A stretch of DNA of 64,000 nt from Streptomyces hawaiiensis (GTDB taxonomy: Bacteria > Actinomycetota > Actinomycetes > Streptomycetales > Streptomycetaceae), in contig NZ_CP021978.1 of NCBI RefSeq assembly GCF_004803895.1, positions 1,550,001 through 1,614,000 on the forward strand, read 5' to 3'. Below, piece by piece: positions 57,582 through 64,000 of this stretch. The notes under the pieces were generated by a model. That model was not told the origin of the DNA, did no database searches, and saw only the letters and a program-made list of their open reading frames with translations. A program made the translations under genes and the position numbers. Positions within the stretch are counted from its first letter, which is position 1; every line of letters starts with the position of its first letter.

Positions 57582-57684
57582 GGGGCTGGTCGCGCAGTGC
57601 CCCGCGCCCCTGAGTGGGTGCCGTGAAGGCCAGTCGAGCTGTGCCCACCTGTCTGGGGGCGCGGGGAACTGCGCGACCAGCCCC
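57582..57684. repeat. Dispersed Streptomyces-type inverted repeat, 29-bp arms
   Basis: Arms 57582-57610 and 57656-57684 are complementary except for one base. The core GCGCGACCAGCCCC and its complement are a widely dispersed intergenic sequence in Streptomyces chromosomes. Here the pair stands between convergent genes and can act as a terminator; the inner loop has a further GTGGGT/GCCCAC pairing. Confidence 0.8.
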
Positions 57685-57704
57685 ACGCGCCCGCAGCCGC
57701 ACAC

Positions 57705-58781
57705 CTACGAAGCCAACGCCTCCTCGCTGCCCCGAGGCTCGGTGACCCGAACCTCCGGCATCTGCCGGTGCGCCGGATCCCGCACCTCCCCCACTAGCAG
57801 CTCCAGCACATCCTCCAGTGCGGCCAGCCCGAGCACCTTCCCGGACCCGTCGGCCACCTGGGCCAGGTGCGTCGCCGCCCGCCGCATCACCGTCAGCGCG
57901 TCGTCGAGCGGCAGCTCGGACCGCAGGGTCGTCATGGGACGCCACAGGTGCTGCGGCACGGCCCGGTCCGAGTCCTCCAGGTCGAGGACGTCCTTGACGT
58001 GCAGGTAGCCCATGAACACCCCGTTGTCCGCGGCGACCGGGAACCGGGAGTAACCCGTGCGGGCCGTGAGCTCGACGATGCGCCCGGGGGTGACCGACGG
58101 GCTGACCGTCACCAGGGACTCCCGCTTCAGCAGGACGTCCGTCACCGGGCGGGAGCCCAGCTCCAGGGCGTCCTCGAGGCGCTCGGCCTCCTCGGGGTCG
58201 AGCAGGCCCGCCTGGCCGGCGTCCTCCACCAGCCGGTTGAGCTGCTCGCTGGTGAAGACGGCCTCGACCTCGTCCTTCGGCTCGACGTGGAAGAGCCGCA
58301 GGATGCCCTGGGAGCAGGCGCCGAGGGCGGCGGTGATGGGCCTGCAGAAGCGCGCGAACCAGACCAGGCCGGGGCTGAGCCACAGCGCGGCCTTCTCCGG
58401 CGCCGCCATCGCGAGGTTCTTCGGGAGCATCTCGCCGATGACGAGGTGGAAGAAGACCACGGCGGCGAGAGCGATGACGTAGGTCAGCGGATGGATCACG
58501 CCCTCGGGCAGATGGATCCGCTCGAAGACCGGCTCCAGCAGATGCGCGACCGTCGGTTCGGCGACCGCGCCGAGGGTCAGTGAGCAGATCGTGATGCCGA
58601 ACTGGGCTGCCGCCATCATCTGCGGCAGCCGCTCCAGCCCGTAGAGGACCTGCCGGGAGCGGGCGGTGCCGAGCGGCTCGATCTGGCTGCGGCGTACGGA
58701 GACCAGCGCGAACTCGGCGCCGACGAAGAAGCCGTTGGCGAGCACGAGCAGCGCGGCGAAGAGAAGCTGGAGCACGCTCAT
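57705..58781 (-). CDS. CNNM/CBS-domain membrane protein (hemolysin C family)
   Basis: 358 residues. The N-terminal CNNM domain has about four membrane helices (LLFAALLVLANGFFVGAEFALVSVRRSQIE), then CBS domains (VTVSPSVTPGRIVELTARTGYSRFPVAADNGVFMGYLHVKDVL). A CorC-type C-terminal domain seems missing, as in the short actinobacterial members. Family members export Mg or Co. Its ATG overlaps the stop of the longer paralogue upstream. Confidence 0.92.
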   Translation of the reverse strand: MSVLQLLFAALLVLANGFFVGAEFALVSVRRSQIEPLGTARSRQVLYGLERLPQMMAAAQFGITICSLTLGAVAEPTVAHLLEPVFERIHLPEGVIHPLTYVIALAAVVFFHLVIGEMLPKNLAMAAPEKAALWLSPGLVWFARFCRPITAALGACSQGILRLFHVEPKDEVEAVFTSEQLNRLVEDAGQAGLLDPEEAERLEDALELGSRPVTDVLLKRESLVTVSPSVTPGRIVELTARTGYSRFPVAADNGVFMGYLHVKDVLDLEDSDRAVPQHLWRPMTTLRSELPLDDALTVMRRAATHLAQVADGSGKVLGLAALEDVLELLVGEVRDPAHRQMPEVRVTEPRGSEEALAS

Positions 58782-60112
58782 CGGACGGCCTCCGCCATGG
58801 AGACCACCGGGGCGGTCCGCACGAGCCGGACCCGTTCCGCGCGGTAGTGGCCGACCTGGCGCACCGAGAGCCGCCAGCCGGGCAGCTCCGCCTTGTCGCC
58901 GACGGCCGGGATACGGCCCAGCAGGTCGGCGATCAGGCCCGCGACCGTCTCGTACGGGCCCTCGGGCACGTCGAGGCCTATGCGCTGCAGGACGTCGACC
59001 CGGCAGCTGCCGTCGACGTCCCAGGCGGGCCTGCCGTCCTCCGGCGGCGCGGCGGCCAGCTCGGGCAGGTCGTGTCCGTCGTGCTCGTCGCGGACCTCGC
59101 CGACGAGCTCCTCGACGATGTCCTCCAGCGTGACGACACCGGCGGTGCCGCCGTACTCGTCGACGACGACCGCGATGGGCTGCTCACTGCGCAGGCGGGC
59201 GAGGAGCGGCCGTACGGGCAGCGTCTCGGGGACGAGCAGCGCCGGGCGGGCGATGTGGCCGACGGGGGTGCGCAGCCGGTCCTGGACGGGCACGGCCAGG
59301 GCGTCCTTGAGGTGGGCCATGCCGACGACCTCGTCGATCTTCTCCCGGTAGACCGGGAAGCGGGACAGGCCGGTGGCGCGGGTCAGGTTGACGACGTCCT
59401 CGGCGGTGGCCGAGGACTGCAGGGCACTGACCTTCACGCGCGGCGTCATCACGTGCTGCGCGGTCAGCTCGCCCAGCGACAGGGTCCGGACGAACAGGTC
59501 GGCGGTGTCCTGCTCCAGGGCGCCGGCCAGGGCCGAGTGGCGGGCCAGGGAGACGAGCTCGCCGGGGGTGCGGGCGGAGGCCAGCTCCGCGGTGGGTTCG
59601 ATGCCCAGGGCGCGCACGAGCCGGTTCGCGACGGCGTTGAGGCCGGCGATGACCGGGCGGAACAGCCGGGCGAAGACATGCTGCGGGCCCGCGACGAAGC
59701 GCGCGACCTGCAGCGGCCGGGACACCGCCCAGTTCTTGGGCAGCAGCTCGCCGATCACCATCTGCACGGCGGAGGCCAGCAGCATGCCGACGACGACGGT
59801 GACACCGGAGACGGCTCCCTGGGGGATGCCGATCGAGGTGAACGGGCCGTGCAGCAGCTCGGCGAGCGCCGGTTCGGCGAGCATGCCGACGACGAGCGAG
59901 GTGATGGTGATGCCGAGCTGGGTGCCGGAGAGCTGGAAGGACAGTTCCCTGAGTGATTCGACGACCCGGTGGGCGCGCCGGTCGCCTTCGGCGGCGGCCT
60001 TCTCGGCCTCCGCCCGCTCGACCGTGACGAGTCCGAACTCGGCCGCCACGAAGAATCCGTTGGCGAGAATCAGCAGGAACGCGGCTGCCAGGAGCAGCAG
60101 GGGGGTGGTCAT
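58778..60112 (-). CDS. CNNM/CBS/CorC-domain membrane protein (hemolysin C family)
   Basis: 444 residues, the full architecture: CNNM membrane domain (LLAAAFLLILANGFFVAAEFGLVTVERAE), two CBS domains (MTPRVKVSALQSSATAEDVVNLTRATGLSRFPVYREKIDEVVGMAHLKDAL; VVDEYGGTAGVVTLEDIVEELVGEV) and a CorC transporter-associated domain at the end (VAGLIADLLGRIPAVGD). It overlaps its shorter paralogue (ATGA), so the two may form a hetero-oligomeric cation exporter. Confidence 0.94.
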   Translation of the reverse strand: MTTPLLLLAAAFLLILANGFFVAAEFGLVTVERAEAEKAAAEGDRRAHRVVESLRELSFQLSGTQLGITITSLVVGMLAEPALAELLHGPFTSIGIPQGAVSGVTVVVGMLLASAVQMVIGELLPKNWAVSRPLQVARFVAGPQHVFARLFRPVIAGLNAVANRLVRALGIEPTAELASARTPGELVSLARHSALAGALEQDTADLFVRTLSLGELTAQHVMTPRVKVSALQSSATAEDVVNLTRATGLSRFPVYREKIDEVVGMAHLKDALAVPVQDRLRTPVGHIARPALLVPETLPVRPLLARLRSEQPIAVVVDEYGGTAGVVTLEDIVEELVGEVRDEHDGHDLPELAAAPPEDGRPAWDVDGSCRVDVLQRIGLDVPEGPYETVAGLIADLLGRIPAVGDKAELPGWRLSVRQVGHYRAERVRLVRTAPVVSMAEAVR

Positions 60113-60356
60113 GATGCCGCCGCCTCCGCACGGTCGCGGACCTCGAAAACGGGGTCCGCGCTATGTCGGCAGGGGGCGGCGCAGGTACTGCAGGACGATC
60201 CGTCCATCGCCGGAGGGGGTCACTCCTCGGTTAGCAGGAGCCTCTGCGCACCGGTCGGGGCAGCAGAAGCGGAGGCGCATCCATCACGCCTCCGCCAACA
60301 GATTAATCAAGACACGGCCCGGTGCGGCAGTGGCGGCCGCCCGAGGATCGCCCGAA

Positions 60357-60812
60357 TCAGCCCTGACGCCCTTCGGGGTCCGCTGCGGAACGGGCCTCGA
60401 CGAGCGCCCGCAGCGCCCGGGCGTCGGCGACCGCACGCTGCCTGGCCAGGCCCGGCTGGATGCCCAGAGCAGGCAGGCTGGTGCCGTCGCTGAGGTTGAG
60501 GAACACCCACGGGTCACCGGCCCGGAGGGTCACCTGGAGGATCTCGGCCCACTCCAGCCGACGCTTGTTCGTGAGATTGACGACAGTGACGCCGTCCTCG
60601 TCGACGACGACCTTGGGACGCGCCAGCAGGAGCAGCACGACGTCCAGAAGGAGCGCCGTGAAGACGAAGCTGACGCGCTCACCGGGGCTGAGCTGCTTCA
60701 GCAGCATCGCGACCGCCGTGATCACCACGAAGATGGCGACGGCTGCGGTCAGCAGCACCACGCGGGTGCTGCGAGGCCGGAACGTGACGGGCAGGGTGGG
60801 CAGCTCGGACAT
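60357..60812 (-). CDS. PH-domain membrane protein
   Basis: 151 residues. Two hydrophobic helices at about 17-37 and 47-63 (VVLLTAAVAIFVVITAVAMLL; VSFVFTALLLDVVLLLL), followed by a bacterial PH-like domain (VVVDEDGVTVVNLTNKRRLEWAEILQVTLRAGDPWVFLNLSDGTSLPALGIQ). Conserved next to hisG in streptomycetes. Function unknown. It begins 13 bases after hisG. Confidence 0.85.
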   Translation of the reverse strand: MSELPTLPVTFRPRSTRVVLLTAAVAIFVVITAVAMLLKQLSPGERVSFVFTALLLDVVLLLLARPKVVVDEDGVTVVNLTNKRRLEWAEILQVTLRAGDPWVFLNLSDGTSLPALGIQPGLARQRAVADARALRALVEARSAADPEGRQG

Positions 60813-60825
60813 CGGACCGCGCCTC

Positions 60826-61674
60826 TCAGAGACGGCAGGCGTGAATGGCCGTGGTCAGGATGGCCCGGGCGCCGATGTCGTACAGGTCGTCCATGATCCG
60901 CTGGGCTTCCTTGGCCGGGACCATCGCGCGGACGGCGACCCAGCCCTCGTTGTGCAGCGGGGAGACGGTCGGGGACTCCAGACCGGGGGTGAGGGCGACG
61001 GCCTTCTCCAGCTGCTCGACCCGGCAGTCGTAGTCCATCATCACGTACGTCCGGGCGACCAGGACGCCCTGGAGGCGGCGCAGGAACTGCTGCACCTTGA
61101 GGTCGTCGGCGTCCGCGCCGGTGCGGCGGATCACCACGGCCTCGGACTGCATGATCGGCTCGCCGGCGACCTCCAGGCCCGCGTTGCGCAGGGACGTGCC
61201 GGTCTCGACGACGTCGGCGATGACCTGGGCGACACCGAGCTGGATGGCGGTCTCCACGGCACCGTCGAGGTGGACGACGGAGGCGTCGATGCCGTGCTCG
61301 GCGAGGTGCGCCGCGACGATGCCCTCGTAGGAGGTGGCGATCGTCTTGCCCGCCAGGTCCGCCAGGCCGCTGATGGTGCCGGGCTTGGTGGCGTAGCGGA
61401 ACGTGGAGCGGGCGAAGCCGAGGGCGAGGATCTCCTCGGCTTCGGCGCCGGAGTCGATGAGCAGGTCCCGGCCGGTGAGGCCGATGTCCAGCTGTCCGGA
61501 GGCGACGTAGATCGCGATGTCGCGGGGGCGGAGGTAGAAGAACTCGACCTCGTTCACCGGGTCGACGATCCGCAGTTCCTTGGACTCGCGGCGCTGCTGG
61601 TAGCCGGCCTCATGCAGCATCTCCGCCGCAGGGCCGGACAGGGAACCCTTGTTGGGGACGGCGATGCGCAGCAT
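60826..61674 (-). CDS. hisG: ATP phosphoribosyltransferase (long form)
   Basis: 282 residues, first step of histidine synthesis. MLRIAVPNKGSLSGPAAEMLHEAGY is the family start; DIGLTGRDLLIDSGAEAEEI and the EVAGEPIMQSEAVVIRR block follow, and the C-terminal regulatory domain (MMDYDCRVEQLEKAVALTPGLESPTVSPLHNEGWVAVRAMVPA) makes it the histidine-feedback long form. hisE lies upstream in the same operon. Confidence 0.97.
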   Translation of the reverse strand: MLRIAVPNKGSLSGPAAEMLHEAGYQQRRESKELRIVDPVNEVEFFYLRPRDIAIYVASGQLDIGLTGRDLLIDSGAEAEEILALGFARSTFRYATKPGTISGLADLAGKTIATSYEGIVAAHLAEHGIDASVVHLDGAVETAIQLGVAQVIADVVETGTSLRNAGLEVAGEPIMQSEAVVIRRTGADADDLKVQQFLRRLQGVLVARTYVMMDYDCRVEQLEKAVALTPGLESPTVSPLHNEGWVAVRAMVPAKEAQRIMDDLYDIGARAILTTAIHACRL

Positions 61675-61728
61675 GAGGTCGGCTTCCTTCGCGTGGTGTC
61701 TGTGGTGTCGTACGGGAGCGGGTGCGGC

Positions 61729-62001
61729 TTACAGGTGGGCGTAGACGTCGTCGAGGGAGATGCCGCGGGCGACCATCATCACCTGGACGTGGTACAGCAG
61801 CTGCGAGATCTCCTCGGCTGCCGCCTCCTTGCCCTCGTACTCGGCGGCCATCCACACCTCGGCGGCCTCTTCGACGACCTTCTTGCCGATGGCGTGGACG
61901 CCCTTCTCGACCAGTTCTGCGGTGCGGGAAGTGGCGGGATCGCCCTGGGCTGCCTTGTGCTGGAGCTCGGTGAAGAGCTCCTCGAACGTCTTCTTGGACA
62001 T
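61729..62001 (-). CDS. hisE: Phosphoribosyl-ATP pyrophosphohydrolase
   Basis: 90 residues from ATG 62001 ([20 protein letters not shown]). Second step of histidine synthesis; [37 protein letters not shown] carries the acidic metal-binding residues of the all-alpha MazG-like fold. Stand-alone, as usual in actinobacteria, where hisI is elsewhere. It sits 55 bases upstream of hisG. Confidence 0.97.
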   Translation of the reverse strand: MSKKTFEELFTELQHKAAQGDPATSRTAELVEKGVHAIGKKVVEEAAEVWMAAEYEGKEAAAEEISQLLYHVQVMMVARGISLDDVYAHL

Positions 62002-62035
62002 GGTGTCGCTCAGCCTATGCCACACACGGCTTTCG

Positions 62036-62521
62036 TCAGCGCCAGGGTTCGGATACTGAGCGGAGGGTGGCCGCGGTCGCCACCGCCGCCGTCACCGCCT
62101 CGTGCCCCTTGTCCTCGCTGGAGCCCTCGATGCCGGCCCGGTCCAGGGCCTGCTCCTCGGTGTCGCAGGTCAGCACGCCGAAGCCGACGGGGACGCCGGT
62201 GTCGACACAGACCTGGGTGAGGCCCTGGGTCACGCCCTGGCACACGTACTCGAAGTGGGGGGTTCCGCCGCGGATGACGACGCCGAGAGCGACGATCGCG
62301 TCGTAACCGCGGCCGGCGAGGACCTTGGCGACGACCGGGAGCTCCCAGCTGCCGGGGACCCTGAGCAGGGTCGGCTCGTCGATGCCCAGGTCGTGCAGGG
62401 CGCGCAGGGCGCCGTCGACCAGACCGTCCATCACCTTCTCGTGCCACTGCGCCGCGATGACGGCGACCCGGAGGTCACCCACATTGCGTACGGACAGCTC
62501 CGGTGCACCCTTGCCGCTCAC
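62036..62521 (-). CDS. ribH: 6,7-dimethyl-8-ribityllumazine synthase
   Basis: 161 residues from GTG 62521 (GGGAGAG upstream). [44 protein letters not shown] with the catalytic His, and [21 protein letters not shown] are all present. It makes the lumazine precursor of riboflavin and forms the icosahedral or pentameric lumazine synthase. It lies 20 bases downstream of ribBA and 34 bases before hisE, so rib and his genes may be read together. Confidence 0.97.
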   Translation of the reverse strand: MSGKGAPELSVRNVGDLRVAVIAAQWHEKVMDGLVDGALRALHDLGIDEPTLLRVPGSWELPVVAKVLAGRGYDAIVALGVVIRGGTPHFEYVCQGVTQGLTQVCVDTGVPVGFGVLTCDTEEQALDRAGIEGSSEDKGHEAVTAAVATAATLRSVSEPWR

Positions 62522-62541
62522 GTCTCTCCCTCTGTGCTCTC

Positions 62542-63831
62542 TTACTGGTTGCCGCAGGCCGGCACGGTGGTCGTGTCCAGCCAGGGCAGGTCGTGGCCCA
62601 TCCGGTCCCGCTTGGTGCGCAGGTAGCGGAGGTTGTGCTCGCCGGCGCTCACGGGCATCGGCACGCGCGCCTTCACCGCGATGCCGTGACGGACGAGCGC
62701 GTCGGACTTGTCGGGGTTGTTGGTCAGCAGCCGGACGTCGCGCACGCCGAGGTCGGCGAGGATCTGGGCGCCCGCCGCGTAGTCGCGGGCGTCGGCGGGC
62801 AGGCCGAGTTCGAGGTTGGCGTCGAGGGTGTCGCGGCCGCGCTCCTGGAGTTCGTAGGCGCGCAGCTTGGACATCAGGCCGATGCCGCGGCCCTCGTGCC
62901 CGCGCAGGTAGACCACGACTCCCCGGCCCTCGGCCTGGATACGGGCCAGCGAGGCGTCGAGCTGGGGGCCGCAGTCGCAGCGGGCGGAGCCGAAGACGTC
63001 GCCGGTGAGGCATTCGGAGTGGACGCGGACGAGGACGTCCTGGCCGTCGCCGATCTCGCCGTGCACCAGGGCGACGTGTTCGACGCCGTCGACGGTGGAG
63101 CGGTAGCCGTAGGCCGTGAACGTGCCGTGGGCGGTGGGCAGTTGGGTCCTGGCCTCGCGGCGGACGGTGGGCTCGCTGCTGCGGCGGTAGGCGATCAGGT
63201 CCTCGATGGAGATGATCGTCAGGCCGTGCTTGCGGGCGAAGGGGATCAGCTCGGGCAGGCGCAGCATGGTGCCGTCCTCGCCGGCGATCTCGACGATCGC
63301 GCCGGCCGGGCGCAGGCCCGCGAGGCGGGCCAGGTCGACGGCGGCCTCGGTGTGGCCGTTGCGGGTGAGGACCCCGCCGGGCCGGGAGCGCAGCGGGAAG
63401 ATGTGGCCGGGGCGGACGAAGTCGCCGGGCCCGGACACGCCGTCGGCGAGCAGCTGGAGGGTGGTTGCGCGGTCGGAGGCGGAGATGCCGGTGCTCACGC
63501 CGTGCGCGGCGGAGGCGTCGACGGAGACTGTGAACGCGGTCTTCATCGACTCGGTGTTGTCCTCGACCATCTGCGGGAGCTTCAGCCGGTCCAGCTCGTC
63601 GCCCTCCATGGGGGCGCAGATCAGGCCGCGGCACTCGCTCATCATGAAGGCGACGATCTCGGGGGTCGCCTTCTCGGCGGCGATGACGAGGTCGCCCTCG
63701 TTCTCCCGGTCCTCGTCGTCGACGACCACGACGGGGCGTCCTGCCGCGATGTCGGCGATGGCCTGCTCGACGGGGTCGAGCGCGAAGTTCTCGGCGTCGT
63801 CGGTGCCGTAGAGGGCGGTTGCGGAATTCAT
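62542..63831 (-). CDS. ribBA: Bifunctional 3,4-dihydroxy-2-butanone-4-phosphate synthase / GTP cyclohydrolase II
   Basis: 429 residues from ATG 63831. The RibB half (to about 205) has [24 protein letters not shown] and RPGHIFPL; the RibA half has [22 protein letters not shown] with the three zinc Cys and [16 protein letters not shown]. The two activities open the riboflavin pathway. ATG overlaps the stop of the upstream transporter gene (ATGA). Confidence 0.97.
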   Translation of the reverse strand: MNSATALYGTDDAENFALDPVEQAIADIAAGRPVVVVDDEDRENEGDLVIAAEKATPEIVAFMMSECRGLICAPMEGDELDRLKLPQMVEDNTESMKTAFTVSVDASAAHGVSTGISASDRATTLQLLADGVSGPGDFVRPGHIFPLRSRPGGVLTRNGHTEAAVDLARLAGLRPAGAIVEIAGEDGTMLRLPELIPFARKHGLTIISIEDLIAYRRSSEPTVRREARTQLPTAHGTFTAYGYRSTVDGVEHVALVHGEIGDGQDVLVRVHSECLTGDVFGSARCDCGPQLDASLARIQAEGRGVVVYLRGHEGRGIGLMSKLRAYELQERGRDTLDANLELGLPADARDYAAGAQILADLGVRDVRLLTNNPDKSDALVRHGIAVKARVPMPVSAGEHNLRYLRTKRDRMGHDLPWLDTTTVPACGNQ

Positions 63832-64000
63832 GCCGGCGCTCCTTCCAGGGTGGGCCGCGCGGCCTGTCGCGAGCGCAGCCACCAGTCGCGCATGCCCCAC
63901 AGGACGAGCGCGCCGTAGATGACGTAGACGAAGCCTGAGAAGGCGTAGCCGTTGGCGAAGTTGAGAGGCACGCCGACGAGGTCGACGAGCAGCCAGGCGA
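63828..64000 (-). CDS. ribM: PnuC-family riboflavin transporter (RibM/PnuX), C-terminal part only
   Basis: The frame runs in from the window edge and ends at 63828, overlapping the ribBA start. The visible tail is [40 protein letters not shown], the last helix region of PnuC-like transporters. In the streptomycete rib operon order ribE-ribM-ribBA-ribH this member imports riboflavin. The N-terminal part and any FMN riboswitch lie outside the window. Confidence 0.85.
   Translation of the reverse strand, partial: AWLLVDLVGVPLNFANGYAFSGFVYVIYGALVLWGMRDWWLRSRQAARPTLEGAPA

Noticed and set aside
57582..57684. Insertion-sequence ends suggested by the 29-bp inverted arms
   Set aside because: Only 45 bases separate the arms, with no transposase and no target duplication seen; a dispersed repeat pair is simpler.

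Overview
The window is high-GC actinobacterial chromosome, almost certainly Streptomyces. It carries a glycerol facilitator/kinase pair, a conservon (cvnA-D), the sporulation pair smeA-sffA, rbpA behind a perfect SigR-type promoter, a mycothiol-type formaldehyde dehydrogenase, a chitinase with DasR-like boxes and a ribBA-ribH-hisE-hisG cluster. Gene order from smeA to the rib genes resembles the conserved core of Streptomyces chromosomes. No phage, insertion sequence, CRISPR array or tRNA was seen.

Layout. 1-2.3 kb: glpF (5' end outside the window) and glpK. 2.4-7.1 kb: a conservon on the minus strand, with a collapsed 5-oxoprolinase remnant wedged between cvnC and cvnD. 7.5-8 kb: a small membrane protein. 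8.1-19.3 kb: a glycine betaine/dimethylglycine catabolic locus, with Rieske ferredoxin and reductase divergent from an IclR regulator, then formaldehyde dehydrogenase, dimethylglycine oxidase, GbcA-like oxygenase, aldehyde dehydrogenase and amino-acid permease. Three of these genes carry lesions (an amber codon, a one-base frameshift, and several frameshifts plus a deletion), while the regulator, oxygenase and permease are intact. The iclR and dehydrogenase genes share a 40-bp operator-like element.

19.3-26.4 kb: a three-gene operon whose order and architecture match MukF-MukE-MukB / JetA-JetB-JetC (kleisin-like, KITE-like, SMC-like ATPase), with no JetD nuclease nearby; this is the best candidate for an under-described system. 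26.5-31.7 kb: a GntR regulator divergent from an operon for 5-oxoproline use (MFS transporter, DUF1445 protein, pxpA, pxpB, pxpC), with an operator-like dyad inside the promoter. 31.7-34.3 kb: two GT4 glycosyltransferases and a GDSL hydrolase remnant. 34.5-36.6 kb: HEAT-repeat and ankyrin proteins.

36.9-52 kb: smeA-sffA, a MocR/YczE pair, glycerophosphodiesterase, MFS, rbpA, an FxsA-like protein, polyprenol-phosphate mannosyltransferase, an amidohydrolase, an Lrp regulator, acyl-CoA dehydrogenase and chitinase. 52-64 kb: a TetR regulator, a 46-residue membrane peptide, a Tat-exported C39-like peptidase, a P-loop kinase-like protein, a candidate small RNA, a CbxX/EccA-like AAA+ protein, two CNNM/CBS transport proteins, a PH-domain protein, and hisG-hisE followed (upstream in transcription) by ribH, ribBA and the tail of ribM/pnuX.

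All assignments come from reading the sequence by eye; no database search was run. Start codons were chosen from ribosome-binding sites, stop-start overlaps and the family's usual N-terminus.
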